From the NCBI RefSeq assembly GCF_000379105.1, contig NZ_KB900609.1:7163345-7227344 (forward strand): DNA of 64,000 nucleotides, written 5' to 3'. The DNA comes from Methylobacterium sp. WSM2598 (lineage in GTDB: Bacteria; Pseudomonadota; Alphaproteobacteria; Rhizobiales; Beijerinckiaceae). The notes under the pieces are model-generated. The model searched no databases. It was not told the DNA's origin and worked only from the letters and a program-made list of their open reading frames with translations. The position numbers were made by a program, and so were the translations under genes. Shown here in pieces: positions 8,348 through 19,202 of this stretch (its first letter is position 1; every line of letters starts with the position of its first letter).

Positions 8348-9476
8348 TCAGTCGATGTCCTCGACCGCCTCGCCCCCGCCATAGACGCGCTGGGCCAGGG
8401 ACGCCTCGATGAAGGGGTCGATGTCGCCGTCCAGCACGTCGTCCGGGCTCGTCGACTGGGTCCCGGTGCGCAGGTCCTTCACCAGCTGGTAGGGCTGCAG
8501 CACGTAGGAGCGGATCTGGTGGCCCCAGCCGATATCGGTCTTGGAGGCCGCCTCGGCATTCGCCTTCTCCTCCCGCTTCTTCAGCTCCAGCTCGTAGAGC
8601 CGCGCGCGCAGCATGTTCCAGGCGGTGGCCCGGTTCTTGTGCTGGGAGCGCTCCTGCTGGCAGGCCACCACGATGCCGGTGGGCAGGTGGGTGATGCGCA
8701 CCGCCGAATCGGTGGTGTTCACGTGCTGTCCGCCCGCCCCGGAGGAGCGGTAGGTGTCGATCCGGCAGTCGGATTCCTTCACCTCGATGGTGATCCGGTC
8801 GTCCACCACCGGGTAGACCCAGACGCTGGCGAAGCTGGTGTGGCGCCGGGCATTCGAGTCGTAGGGCGAGATCCGCACCAGCCGGTGCACCCCGGACTCG
8901 GTCTTGAGCCAGCCATAGGCGTTGTGGCCCTTGATGAGCAGCGTGGCGCCCTTGATCCCGGCCTCCTCGCCCTCGGACCACTCGACGATGTCGACCTTGT
9001 ACTTCCGGCGCTCGGCCCAGCGGGCGTACATGCGCTGGAGCATGTTGGCCCAGTCCTGGCTCTCGGTGCCGCCCGCGCCCGCGTGGACTTCGAGATAGGT
9101 GTCGTTCCCGTCCGCCTCGCCGGCGAGCAGGGTCTCGATCTGGCGGCGCGCCGCCTCGGCCTGGACGGCGCGGATCTGCTCCTCGCCCTCGCGGATGCTG
9201 GCCTCGTCGCCCTCCATCTCGCCGAGTTCGATCAGGGTGGCGGCGTCCTCCAGCCCCTGCTCCAGGCGCCGGATGGAGGCGACCGCCTCCTCGAGGTCGT
9301 TGCGGTCGCGCATGACCCGCTGGGCCGCCTCCGGGTCGTTCCAGAGGTCGGGGTCCTCGGAGCGGGCATTCAGCTCCGCGAGGCGCTTGTCGGCGGTATC
9401 CCAGTCAAAGATGCCTCCTCAGCAGTCCGATCGACTGCTTGGCGGCATCCGAGAGTTGTTCGATCTCGGCGCGCAT
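8348..9476 (-). CDS. prfB: peptide chain release factor 2 (programmed +1 frameshift)
   Basis: RF2 recognises UGA/UAA and triggers peptidyl-tRNA hydrolysis. The gene is in two frames. Codons 1-23 from ATG 9476 (MRAEIEQLSDAAKQSIGLLR then RHL) end at UGA 9405-9407, and the rest continues in the +1 frame (DWDTADKRLAEL...) to 8348, giving about 375 residues, the normal RF2 length. The catalytic GGQ is in SSGAGGQHVNTT. The stop-reading tripeptide is SPY (RISPYDSNARRHTSF) rather than the E. coli SPF. The frameshift is the known RF2 autoregulatory device. The neighbourhood amiC-mrcA-prfB is common in alphaproteobacteria. Confidence 0.95.
9405..9419 (-). promoter_or_regulatory. prfB programmed frameshift site
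   Basis: On the coding strand the sequence is AGG AGG CAT CTT TGA C: an internal Shine-Dalgarno (AGGAGG, 9414-9419) three bases before the slippery CTT-TGA, with the C context after the stop. This matches the classical RF2 element in spacing and order. Low RF2 slows termination at UGA and favours the +1 shift, giving feedback control. Confidence 0.95.
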
Positions 9477-9549
9477 CTGGTGTGTCGGGGTTGGCGAGGT
9501 GGGCGGGTGTGATAGCGCCCCGGCGGGGCGGTGTAAACGGAGCCGCCGG

Positions 9550-9756
9550 TCAGGAAGCGGCCCCGAGCGGGGTGGCCGAGACCCCGACACCGAGCGCCCT
9601 CAGGATCCCGAGCGTGATCTCCAGGCTCGGGATCCCGCCCTCCGCGAGGGAGCGCTGCAGCTGCGCGCGGGGCAGGCCGGACAGGACCGCTCCGATGGCC
9701 TCGTCCGAGCGGAGCATGTCCGCCGGATCGAGGTCGAGGATCTCCTCAGCCATCAT
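9550..9756 (-). CDS. putative antitoxin, addiction-module antidote type (HigA-like, short)
   Basis: A 68-residue protein (MMAEEILDLDPADML...). Its second half (LPRAQLQRSLAEGGIPSLEI then TLGILRALGVGVSATP) resembles the helix-turn-helix end of addiction-module antidotes, which typically read S-R-x-x-L-Y-x-A-L-x-x-x-G-N-P-x-x-x-T-L-x-x-V-L-x-A-L-G. It is shorter than usual (about 95-110). Its start overlaps the stop of a degenerate toxin-like frame in an ATGATGG sequence, the arrangement expected for a toxin-antitoxin operon. The role is inferred from pattern similarity. Confidence 0.6.
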   Translation of the reverse strand: MMAEEILDLDPADMLRSDEAIGAVLSGLPRAQLQRSLAEGGIPSLEITLGILRALGVGVSATPLGAAS

Positions 9757-9960
9757 CGTCCCTCGTCGCCACCGCAGGGCGGGAGGATGCGATCGGCGCC
9801 TCGCTGCCGGACGTTGAGCCCCGTCTCCCGGGCCGTGATGCAGGCGTCGCCCGCCAGCCCGCTTGCCAAGTGCGGAGACCAAGCGCAGGAGGCGGCCCGC
9901 AATGACGGTGGCGGTGAAGCCGAGGCGGGTGACCGGGCGGACGAGCGCCACCAGGGCCTG
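9753..9960 (-). pseudogene. degenerate RelE/HigB-like toxin
   Basis: This is part of the 538-bp gap between prfB and mrcA. The last frame (ending at 9753) reads LASGLAGDACITARETGLNV then RQRGADRILPPCGGDEGR, resembling the toxin pattern G-Y-R-V-Y-F-x-R-R-G-x...L-L-C-G-G-D-K. The expected upstream helix (VIAGRLLRLVSAL) is in a different frame, so one frameshift near 9865-9875 separates the parts, and the usual C-terminal extension is missing. I read it as an inactivated toxin. I see nothing else in the rest of the gap up to 10013. Confidence 0.42.
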
Positions 9961-10013
9961 CTCGCGGACCAATCGGGGCGGGATCCCGCGCGGGGACCCC
10001 GCAATCCGGTGCG

Positions 10014-12440
<2,427 letters not shown>

Positions 12441-12588
12441 CCGAACCCGATCCGTCGATGATGAGCCGCAGGGGCTGCAGGCCGCGCCGCGGCCAGGATA
12501 TCCCCATCGCGCCGCTTCGGCGAGAGGCGAGCGGCCGCGGCAGGCCCTGGGGAATCGCGACGCCGACGGGCGCCCATCGACACGGGAT

Positions 12589-13962
12589 CTATGGTGAAAC
12601 TGGGGCGGTGGTCAGCGCCGAGCTGCGGGCGACCACGGCCGGGACCGGGGCCGGGCGGGCGGCGAAGAAGGCCTCGATCGCCTCCGCCATGCGGGTCGTG
12701 ACCTTGGCCCGCCACGCGTCCGAGAGCAGGAGGTCGAGGTCGTGCTTGCTCGACAGGTAGCCGAGTTCGACCAGCACCGAGGGCACGTCCGGCGAGCGCA
12801 GCACCCGGAATCCCGCCTCGCGGTGGGGCTTGCTGCTCATCTCCATCACCCGGTCGAGCTGGCCGAGCAGGCCTTGCGCGAAGCGCGCCGAGAAGCCGCG
12901 GGTCTCGCGCAGGGTGAGTTCCTGCAGGATGTCGGCGACGTCGCCCGGCCCCTCGGCGCTGTCGGCGCCGGCGGCTTGGTCGGCCTTGTTCTCGCGGTCG
13001 GCGAGGCGGGCCGATTCCGCGTCGGTCGCCTTCTCGGAGCCGGTGTAGATCGTGGCCCCGCGCACCTGCGGGGCGGCCGAGATCGAATCCGCGTGGATCG
13101 AGATGAAGAGATCCGCCCTCGCGTCGCGGGCGATGCGGACGCGCTCCCCGAGCGGCACGAAGACGTCGCTCTCGCGGGTCATGCGCACCCGCACCCGCCC
13201 GCCCTGCTCCAGGCGCCGCGCGAGGTCCCGGGCGACGCCGAAGACGATGTCCTTCTCGAAGGCGCCGTTCGCGGCGATCGCCCCCGGATCCGTGCCGCCG
13301 TGGCCGGCATCGATGATGACGAGGGGGCGGGTGTCGCCCGCGCTCGCCGGCACGGCCTTCGGGGCGGCGGGCGGCGCCGGGGCGACGGCGGCGCGCCGGA
13401 AGGCGTCGCGGTCGGCGCGCGCGAGGTCGATGGTGAGCAAGGTCGCCCCGTCGCGCTTGCGGGAGCTGGTCGCGACCCTGGCCACCGTGGCGGTCTGGGC
13501 GAGGTCGATGACGATGCGCGAGCGGCCGGGCGCGAACAGGCCGTAGCGGAAGGAGGCGACGAGGCCCTCCCGCCGCCGGCCGGTCTCCGGCGGGAGCTGG
13601 AAGTTCACCTCGGGCAGGTCGATGATGGCGCGGTCGGGCCGTTCCATCACGAAGGCCTTGGCCTCGACGGGGCGCGACAGCACGACGCTGAGCCGGGTGC
13701 CGCCCTCCGGCGCGGGCGAGAGCTCGGCCGCGATCGCGACCGCCGGCAGCGCGCCCGCCCAGGCCGCGGGCGCGAGGCCGAGCCAAGCCCCGAACAGGCA
13801 AGCCCCGAACAGGCAAGCCCCGACCAGGCAGATCCCGACCAGGCAGGCTCGCACGAGGCGGGCCGCCGCGAGGCCGAGACGCGTCGCCGCCCGGCGCAGG
13901 GACGGCCGAAGGGCCGCCGCGGGCGTGGCGCAGGTCTCGAATCGGGCGGGCGGTCGCGGCAT
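12589..13962 (-). CDS. amiC: N-acetylmuramoyl-L-alanine amidase (AMIN + Amidase_3)
   Basis: A 457-residue periplasmic amidase that cleaves the MurNAc-L-Ala bond during septum splitting. A long signal region carries 5-residue repeats (LVGICLVGACLFGACLFGA). An AMIN domain follows (about 75-180), then Amidase_3 from about 215, with zinc-site motifs DAGHGG, the Glu in GAFEKD, SIHAD and the C-terminal catalytic Glu in VLVELGYLSS. A helical insert near the active site (NKADQAAGADSAEGPGDVAD) is the usual autoinhibitory region of activator-dependent amidases. It is probably co-transcribed with mrcA. Confidence 0.94.
   Translation of the reverse strand: MPRPPARFETCATPAAALRPSLRRAATRLGLAAARLVRACLVGICLVGACLFGACLFGAWLGLAPAAWAGALPAVAIAAELSPAPEGGTRLSVVLSRPVEAKAFVMERPDRAIIDLPEVNFQLPPETGRRREGLVASFRYGLFAPGRSRIVIDLAQTATVARVATSSRKRDGATLLTIDLARADRDAFRRAAVAPAPPAAPKAVPASAGDTRPLVIIDAGHGGTDPGAIAANGAFEKDIVFGVARDLARRLEQGGRVRVRMTRESDVFVPLGERVRIARDARADLFISIHADSISAAPQVRGATIYTGSEKATDAESARLADRENKADQAAGADSAEGPGDVADILQELTLRETRGFSARFAQGLLGQLDRVMEMSSKPHREAGFRVLRSPDVPSVLVELGYLSSKHDLDLLLSDAWRAKVTTRMAEAIEAFFAARPAPVPAVVARSSALTTAPVSP
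13786..13845. repeat. 4 x 15-bp tandem repeat inside amiC signal region
   Basis: Four units of AGCCCCGAACAGGCA with few changes. Because the unit is 15 bp, copy change would add or remove five hydrophobic residues in the signal segment without shifting frame. Confidence 0.85.
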
Positions 13963-14105
13963 GGGCTGTGGCTGGGCTGTGGCGAATCGCGAAGGTGATC
14001 CCGGTTACGCGATAAGCGCGCCATGGTTAACGCGCCGCTAAGCCTTCCGGTGCCGGCGCCGGATGCCTGTTGCCGTTAGGTTACAGCCGCGCTTCGACTG
14101 GGCGC

Positions 14106-14202
14106 TCCGCCGGCTCATACGCCATCCGGTTGATGGCTTCGCTCAGGCGCCGCGCGGGCTCGTGATCCGGGATCCGCTTTGATCAAGCGGATCCCGGATC
14201 AC
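14106..14202. repeat. interspersed repeat, locus 2, with 18-bp hairpin
   Basis: It contains the shared core GGCTTCGCTCAGGCGCCGCG followed by an 18-bp perfect inverted repeat (14162-14179 / 14185-14202, GTGATCCGGGATCCGCTT) around a TGATC loop. The stop codon of the McrB-N-like gene (14199-14201) lies inside the hairpin, so the element probably doubles as its terminator. Confidence 0.85.
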
Positions 14203-14792
14203 CCGGGCGCCAGCCCGCCGCGCGCCTTGAGGGCCGCGCAGGCCTCGAGCCCGGCCGCGAGGTCGCGGCGCAGCCGCCGCTCGTCGCCGAGTTCCGCGAG
14301 CCCGTAGCTGAGGCCCAGGATGTGCGCCGCCTCGTAGCCGAGGGGGAGGTCGCCGACGGTGCCGAGGCCGATCCGCGTCACCGGGAGCCGGTCCGCATGG
14401 TCGGCGAGGCGCGCCCGCAGGCGCTCGCCGTCCGCGCGCAGATGCGCCGGGGCCCGGCACCCGTGCGCCCGCATCGCCGCGACCGTGCCCTGCGCCAGGG
14501 AGAGGTGCACGGCCTCCCGGTCGGTCGGAAACAGGTAGACGAGGTAGTAGCCCCGCGTGGCGCTGGTGGTGACGGCGGGGTCGAAGACGGCGATCCAGGG
14601 TACCGCCGCCCAGTGCCGCCCGCGGCCGGGGCTGCCCTTCACCAGGAGGGCGGCGCCCGACGGCAGGGCGGCCCGCACCTCGTCGGGGGCGCCGCGGCGG
14701 ATCACGTGCGCCAGCGGGTGGCCGGGGAGCGGGTCGCAGCGCGCCGCCGGGTACTCGCGGACGATGCGGGCGAGCGCGTGGCCGAGGCTCAC
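14199..14792 (-). CDS. stand-alone McrB N-terminal-type domain protein (MrcB_N/DUF3578-like)
   Basis: A 197-residue protein. The conserved core VKGSPGRGRHWAAVPWIAVF followed by DPAVTTSATRGYYLVYLF and HLSLAQGT matches the MrcB_N (DUF3578) domain. That domain is normally fused to an HNH nuclease or to the McrB GTPase and is thought to read DNA. Here nothing follows it: no AAA+ module, no HNH and no mcrC nearby. The start is a GTG that overlaps the anmK stop (GTGA), so it is translationally coupled to a sugar kinase of cell-wall recycling, an odd partner. Function unknown; recognition of the domain is fairly secure. Confidence 0.72.
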   Translation of the reverse strand: MSLGHALARIVREYPAARCDPLPGHPLAHVIRRGAPDEVRAALPSGAALLVKGSPGRGRHWAAVPWIAVFDPAVTTSATRGYYLVYLFPTDREAVHLSLAQGTVAAMRAHGCRAPAHLRADGERLRARLADHADRLPVTRIGLGTVGDLPLGYEAAHILGLSYGLAELGDERRLRRDLAAGLEACAALKARGGLAPG

Positions 14793-15916
14793 GGACGCGC
14801 CGTGACGCCGCCGGTCATCGGCGCGGGGGCGCCCGTCGTGGACGGGAAGGTGATCGGCAGGCCGCGGGCGGACCGCGCCGCTAGGTAGGCGAAGGCCTGG
14901 GCCTCGAGATGCGAGGAGGACCAGCCGATCGCGTCGGCCGGCGTCACCTCGGCCCGCAGGTGGTGGCGCAGCAGCCGCAGCATCTCGGCATTGCGCGCCC
15001 CGCCCCCGGCCACGATCCAGTGCGGCGGCGGCTCCTCGGCGAAGTCGAGGGCGCGGGCGATCGCCCGGACCGTGAAGGCGGTGAGGGTCGCGGCCCCGTC
15101 CTCGGTCGGGAGCTGGCCGGCGACCCGGTGCGAGAACCAGTTCCGGTCGAGGGATTTGGGCGGGCGGCGGGTGAAGTAGGGGTGGACCAGGAGCCAGGCG
15201 AGCAGCGCCTCGTCCGGCCGCCCCGCCGCCGCGGCGCGGCCGCCGCGATCGAGGGGCGTTCCGGTGCGCTCGCGCATCCAGTCGTCGAGGAGCGCGTTGC
15301 CGGGCCCTGTGTCGAAGGCGAGGAGATCCCCCGCCCGGCTGATCAGCGTGACGTTGGCGACGCCGCCGATGTTGAGGATCGCGAGCGCCCCCTCGAAGCC
15401 CGAGGCCCGCGCCAGGGCCCGGTGGAAGACCGGCACGAGCGGGGCGCCCTGCCCGCCCGCCCGCACGTCCGCGTCGCGCAGGTCGTGGACGACCGGCAGG
15501 CCGAGGCGGCGGCTCAGGGCCTCGCCGTCCCCGATCTGCACGGTGAGCCCCGCGCCGGGCCGGTGGATCACGGTCTGGCCGTGGAAGCCGACGAGGTCGA
15601 TGTCGCCGGGCGCGAGCCCGGTCTCGGCCAGGAAGGCCTCCACCGCCTCGGCGTGGCGCGCGGTCACGAGATCCTCCGCCTCGCGCAGGATTCCGGGCCG
15701 GTCGCCGCGCGCGCGGATCGCCTCCGCGTCGGCGAGGGCCCGGCGCAGCAGCGCCCGATCCTCGTCCGAATAGGCGCGGTAGCCGGTGGGGCCGAGCGGC
15801 GCGAGGCCGCCGTTGCCGCCGCGCGTCACGCTCACCGCCTCGCCGTCGGTCTCGATCAGCGCGACGTCGACGCCGTCGAGCGAGGTGCCGCTCATCAGGC
15901 CGATCACCCGTCCCAT
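14789..15916 (-). CDS. anmK: anhydro-N-acetylmuramic acid kinase
   Basis: A 375-residue cytoplasmic kinase that phosphorylates and opens 1,6-anhydro-MurNAc recovered from peptidoglycan turnover. The N-terminal phosphate-binding motif is LMSGTSLDGVDVALIE and the substrate loop is GFHGQTVIHRPG. NIGGVANVT and DTGPGNALLDDW are also typical. Length matches the family. I chose ATG 15916, directly before the first strand; in-frame codons further upstream lie in a 13-bp tandem repeat and are unlikely to be coding. It is divergent from tyrS. Confidence 0.94.
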   Translation of the reverse strand: MGRVIGLMSGTSLDGVDVALIETDGEAVSVTRGGNGGLAPLGPTGYRAYSDEDRALLRRALADAEAIRARGDRPGILREAEDLVTARHAEAVEAFLAETGLAPGDIDLVGFHGQTVIHRPGAGLTVQIGDGEALSRRLGLPVVHDLRDADVRAGGQGAPLVPVFHRALARASGFEGALAILNIGGVANVTLISRAGDLLAFDTGPGNALLDDWMRERTGTPLDRGGRAAAAGRPDEALLAWLLVHPYFTRRPPKSLDRNWFSHRVAGQLPTEDGAATLTAFTVRAIARALDFAEEPPPHWIVAGGGARNAEMLRLLRHHLRAEVTPADAIGWSSSHLEAQAFAYLAARSARGLPITFPSTTGAPAPMTGGVTARP

Positions 15917-15938
15917 GATGCCTGCCCGCGATCCCTGT

Positions 15939-15977
15939 CCGTGAATCCGGCCCGTGAACCTGGCCCGTGAACCCGGC
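15939..15977. repeat. 3 x 13-bp tandem repeat upstream of anmK
   Basis: Three units of CCGTGAACCCGGC with one change each, then a truncated fourth, in the divergent anmK/tyrS promoter region. Copy change would alter promoter spacing. Confidence 0.8.
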
Positions 15978-16077
15978 CCGTGCCTTTCGCGCCGCGCGCT
16001 GCTATGAGCGCCGCGCATTCATCCGAGCTAGCACGGCGGCCGGGGCTTGTCCCGCCGCCACACGAGACCCGATGCCC

Positions 16078-17352
16078 ATGGCCGCGCCCACCGACTTCGC
16101 GCCCCGCTCCGAGTTCCTGAAGGTCCTGATCGAGCGCGGCTACGTCCACCAATGCTCCGACTTCGCGGGCGTGGACGAGGCCGCCCGCGAGGGCCGGCTG
16201 ACGGCCTATGTGGGCTACGATTGCACGGCGCCCTCGCTCCATATCGGGCACCTGCTCTCGATCATGATGCTGCACTGGCTGCAGGCGACCGGCGGCACGC
16301 CGGTGGCGCTGATGGGCGGCGGCACGACGCGGGTCGGGGACCCGTCCGGCCGCGACGAGACCCGCAGGATCCTCACGGTGGAGCAGATCGACGCCAACAA
16401 GGCGGAGATCGGCAAGACCTTCGCGCGCTTCCTGCGCTTCGGCGAGGCCGCAGGCCTCGCCCGCATGGCCGACAATGCCGAGTGGCTGACCCAGCTCAAC
16501 TACATCGAGATGCTGCGCGAGGTCGGCCGTCACTTCTCGGTGAACCGGATGCTGTCGATGGACAGCGTGCGCCTGCGGCTGGAGCGCGACCAGGAACTGT
16601 CCTTCCTGGAATTCAACTACATGATCCTGCAGGCCTACGACTTCGTGGAGCTGAACCGGCGCTACGGAGTGACCCTGCAGATGGGCGGCTCCGACCAGTG
16701 GGGCAACATCGTCACGGGGATCGACCTCGGGCGCCGGCTCGGCACGCCGCAGCTCCACGCCCTGACCTGCCCGCTGATGACCACGGCCTCGGGCGCCAAG
16801 ATGGGCAAGACCGCCTCGGGCGCGGTCTGGCTCAACCCCGACCTGCTCTCGCCCTGGGAGTATTGGCAGTTCTGGCGCAACACCGAGGACGCGGATGTCG
16901 GCCGCTTCCTGCGCCTGTTCACGCTGCTGCCGCTGCCCGAGACGGACCGCCTCGCCGCTCTGGGCGGGGCCGAGATCAACGAGGCCAAGAAGGTGCTCGC
17001 CACCGAGGCGACGGCGCTGCTGCACGGGCGCGAGGCGGCCGAGGCGGCGGCCGAGACGGCGCGACGCACCTTCGAGGAGGGGGCGGCGCCCGAGACCCTG
17101 CCGACGGTCGAGATCCCGCGGGCGGCCCTGGCCGCGGGCCTCGGCGTGCTCGCCGCCTTCGGCCCCGACCACGCCAAGCTGCTGCCCTCGACCAGCGAGG
17201 CGCGCCGGCAGGTGCGCAGCGGCGGGCTCAAGGTCAACGACGCCGCGGTGAGCGACGAGCGGGCGGTGCTCGGCGAGGGCGACCTGACCGGGGACGGGGT
17301 GATCAAGCTGTCCTTCGGGCGCAAGAAGCACGTGCTGCTGCGGCCGGTGTGA
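16078..17352 (+). CDS. tyrS: tyrosyl-tRNA synthetase
   Basis: A 424-residue class I aminoacyl-tRNA synthetase that charges tRNA-Tyr. The Rossmann fold has HIGH as HIGHL (PSLHIGHLLSIMML) and KMSKS as KMGKT (SGAKMGKTASGAVW). Tyrosine-site sequence YVGYDCTAPSLHIGH and the GGSDQWGNIVTGIDL block are diagnostic. A C-terminal S4 RNA-binding domain is present (STSEARRQVRSGGLKVNDAA). ATG 16072 is in frame and would add two residues. Confidence 0.96.
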   Translation: MAAPTDFAPRSEFLKVLIERGYVHQCSDFAGVDEAAREGRLTAYVGYDCTAPSLHIGHLLSIMMLHWLQATGGTPVALMGGGTTRVGDPSGRDETRRILTVEQIDANKAEIGKTFARFLRFGEAAGLARMADNAEWLTQLNYIEMLREVGRHFSVNRMLSMDSVRLRLERDQELSFLEFNYMILQAYDFVELNRRYGVTLQMGGSDQWGNIVTGIDLGRRLGTPQLHALTCPLMTTASGAKMGKTASGAVWLNPDLLSPWEYWQFWRNTEDADVGRFLRLFTLLPLPETDRLAALGGAEINEAKKVLATEATALLHGREAAEAAAETARRTFEEGAAPETLPTVEIPRAALAAGLGVLAAFGPDHAKLLPSTSEARRQVRSGGLKVNDAAVSDERAVLGEGDLTGDGVIKLSFGRKKHVLLRPV

Positions 17353-17370
17353 CGGCGGGGCCGTGCGGGG

Positions 17371-17389
17371 GGCGGGGCGGAGCCCCGCC
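17371..17389. terminator. bidirectional hairpin between tyrS and rfbA
   Basis: An 8-bp perfect stem (GGCGGGGC / GCCCCGCC) with a GGA loop in the 53-bp gap between convergent genes. Confidence 0.6.
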
Positions 17390-17405
17390 GCGGAGGCGCC
17401 CGGCC

Positions 17406-18290
17406 TCAATAGCCCGCGTGCGTCTCCTGGCGGGCGAGGCGCAGCAGGTACTGGCCGTAATTCGTCTTGGCGAAGAGGTCGCCGCGCGCCGCCACCTGCT
17501 CGCGGGAGATCCAGCCCTGCAGGTAGGCGATCTCCTCCAGGCAGGCCACCTGCATCCCCTGCCGGCTCTGGATCACCCGCACGAACTCCCCCGCCTCCAG
17601 CAGGCTGTCATGCGTTCCCGTGTCCAGCCACGCGTAGCCGCGCGACATGCATTCCACCTCGAGCTGCCCGCGCTCCAGGTAGGCCTGGTTCACGTCCGTG
17701 ATCTCCAGCTCGCCCCGCGGCGAGGGTTTCACGGCCGCCGCGATGTCGAGCACTTGGTTGTCGTAGAAGTACAGGCCGGTCACCGCCCAGGTCGATTCCG
17801 GCAGTTTCGGCTTCTCGACCAGCTTGGTCGGGCGGCCCGAGCCGTCGAGGTTCACCACCCCGTAGGCCTCCGGGTGGTCGACGTGGTAGGCGAACACCGT
17901 CGCCCCCCGCGCCCGCGCCCGCGCCCGCTGCAGCAGGGCCCGCAGGCCCGCCCCGAAGAACAGGTTGTCGCCCAGGATCAGCGAGACCGGGTCCGCGCCG
18001 ACGAAGTCCCGCCCGATCAGGAAGGCCTGCGCCAGCCCCTCCGGCCGCGGCTGCAGCGCGTACGAGAAGGTCACCCCGAACTGCTCGCCCGTCCCGAACA
18101 GCCGCTTGTAATTGTCCAGGTGCTCGGGGCTCGAGATGATCAGGATCTCGCGGATCCCGGCCAGCATCAGCACCGAGACCGGATAGTAGATCATCGGCTT
18201 GTCGTAGACCGGCAGCAGCTGCTTGTTGATCGCGAGCGTCGCCGGGTGGAGTCGGGTGCCGGAGCCGCCGGCGAGCACGATGCCCTTCAT
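17406..18290 (-). CDS. rfbA: glucose-1-phosphate thymidylyltransferase
   Basis: About 294 residues. It makes dTDP-glucose from dTTP and glucose-1-phosphate, the first step to dTDP-L-rhamnose. The nucleotide-binding loop is LAGGSGTRLHPATLAINKQL and ILGDNLFFG is the metal-site block. It is the last gene of rfbCBDA, 11 bp after rfbD. Two adjacent ATGs exist; the second (18290) has GGAGG at the better distance, the first (18293) adds one Met. Confidence 0.95.
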   Translation of the reverse strand: MKGIVLAGGSGTRLHPATLAINKQLLPVYDKPMIYYPVSVLMLAGIREILIISSPEHLDNYKRLFGTGEQFGVTFSYALQPRPEGLAQAFLIGRDFVGADPVSLILGDNLFFGAGLRALLQRARARARGATVFAYHVDHPEAYGVVNLDGSGRPTKLVEKPKLPESTWAVTGLYFYDNQVLDIAAAVKPSPRGELEITDVNQAYLERGQLEVECMSRGYAWLDTGTHDSLLEAGEFVRVIQSRQGMQVACLEEIAYLQGWISREQVAARGDLFAKTNYGQYLLRLARQETHAGY

Positions 18291-18301
18291 CATGGCCTCC
18301 T

Positions 18302-19195
18302 TCAGGCCGGCGTCACCGGGCCGATCAGCCGGTCCAGGATGTCGGCGAGCGCCGCCTCCCAGGGCCGCGGCACGATCCCGAAATCCCGGCTCAGCGTCGC
18401 GGTCGAGAGTTCGCTATTGGCCGGGCGCCGCGCCGGCGTCGGGTAGGACGAGGTCGCGATCGGCTCGACCGGGACCGCCCGCGCCCCGCGCGCCCGGGCG
18501 CCCGCCATGATCGCCCGCGCGAAGCCGCACCAGGTCGTCGCGCCGGCATTCACGCAATGGTAGGTGCCGCCCGGGGCCGCGGGATCCTCGGCGAGCCGCA
18601 GGGCGATCGCGGCGAGCGCCGCCGCGAGGTCGTCGGCGGAGGTCGGGCAGCCGCGCTGGTCGTCCACCACCCGCAGCGCGTCGCGCTCGCCCGCCAGCCG
18701 CAGCATCGTCTTGACGAAGTTGGCCCGGTGCGGGCTCACCACCCAGGCCGTGCGCACCACCGCGTGGCGCGGATTGGCCGTGCGCACCGCCATCTCGCCC
18801 CCCGCCTTGCTCGCCCCGTAGACGCTGGCCGGGTTCACGGGCGCGTCGGTCGGGTAGGCGCCCGCCAAGCTGCCGTCGAACACGTAGTCGGTCGAGACCT
18901 GCACCAGCGGGATCCCCGCCCGCGCCGTCGCGGCGGCGAGGATGGCGGGCGCCAGCGCGTTGAGGCGCCACGCCGCCGCGACCTCGCTCTCGGCCCGGTC
19001 GACCGCCGTGTAGGCGGCGGCGTTGATCACCGCCGCGTAGGCGCGCTCGGCGAGCGCCGCCGCCACGGCCGCCTCGTCGGTGACGTCGAGGGCCTCGCGC
19101 GACGGCGCGTGCAGCGCCACCCCCGCCGGCCAGGCGGCGTGCCGCAGCGCCGTGCCGACCTGGCCGCCCCCGCCGAGGATCAGGATCGCCCGCAT
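18302..19195 (-). CDS. rfbD: dTDP-4-dehydrorhamnose reductase
   Basis: A 297-residue short-chain dehydrogenase that performs the final NAD(P)H reduction to dTDP-L-rhamnose. The cofactor motif is GGGGQVGTALR, the S/T site is QVSTDYVFDG, and the catalytic Tyr-x3-Lys is VYGASKAGGE. It lies 7 bp after rfbB in the same operon. Confidence 0.95.
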   Translation of the reverse strand: MRAILILGGGGQVGTALRHAAWPAGVALHAPSREALDVTDEAAVAAALAERAYAAVINAAAYTAVDRAESEVAAAWRLNALAPAILAAATARAGIPLVQVSTDYVFDGSLAGAYPTDAPVNPASVYGASKAGGEMAVRTANPRHAVVRTAWVVSPHRANFVKTMLRLAGERDALRVVDDQRGCPTSADDLAAALAAIALRLAEDPAAPGGTYHCVNAGATTWCGFARAIMAGARARGARAVPVEPIATSSYPTPARRPANSELSTATLSRDFGIVPRPWEAALADILDRLIGPVTPA

Positions 19196-19202
19196 CGCGC
19201 CC

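Noticed and set aside
9405..9476. prfB 5' end seen as a separate tiny ORF or a sequencing frameshift
   Set aside because: The complete RF2 slippery element is present, so programmed frameshifting explains it.
14199..14792. Complete McrBC restriction system
   Set aside because: Only the N-terminal reader domain is present; neither flank has an AAA+ GTPase or McrC.
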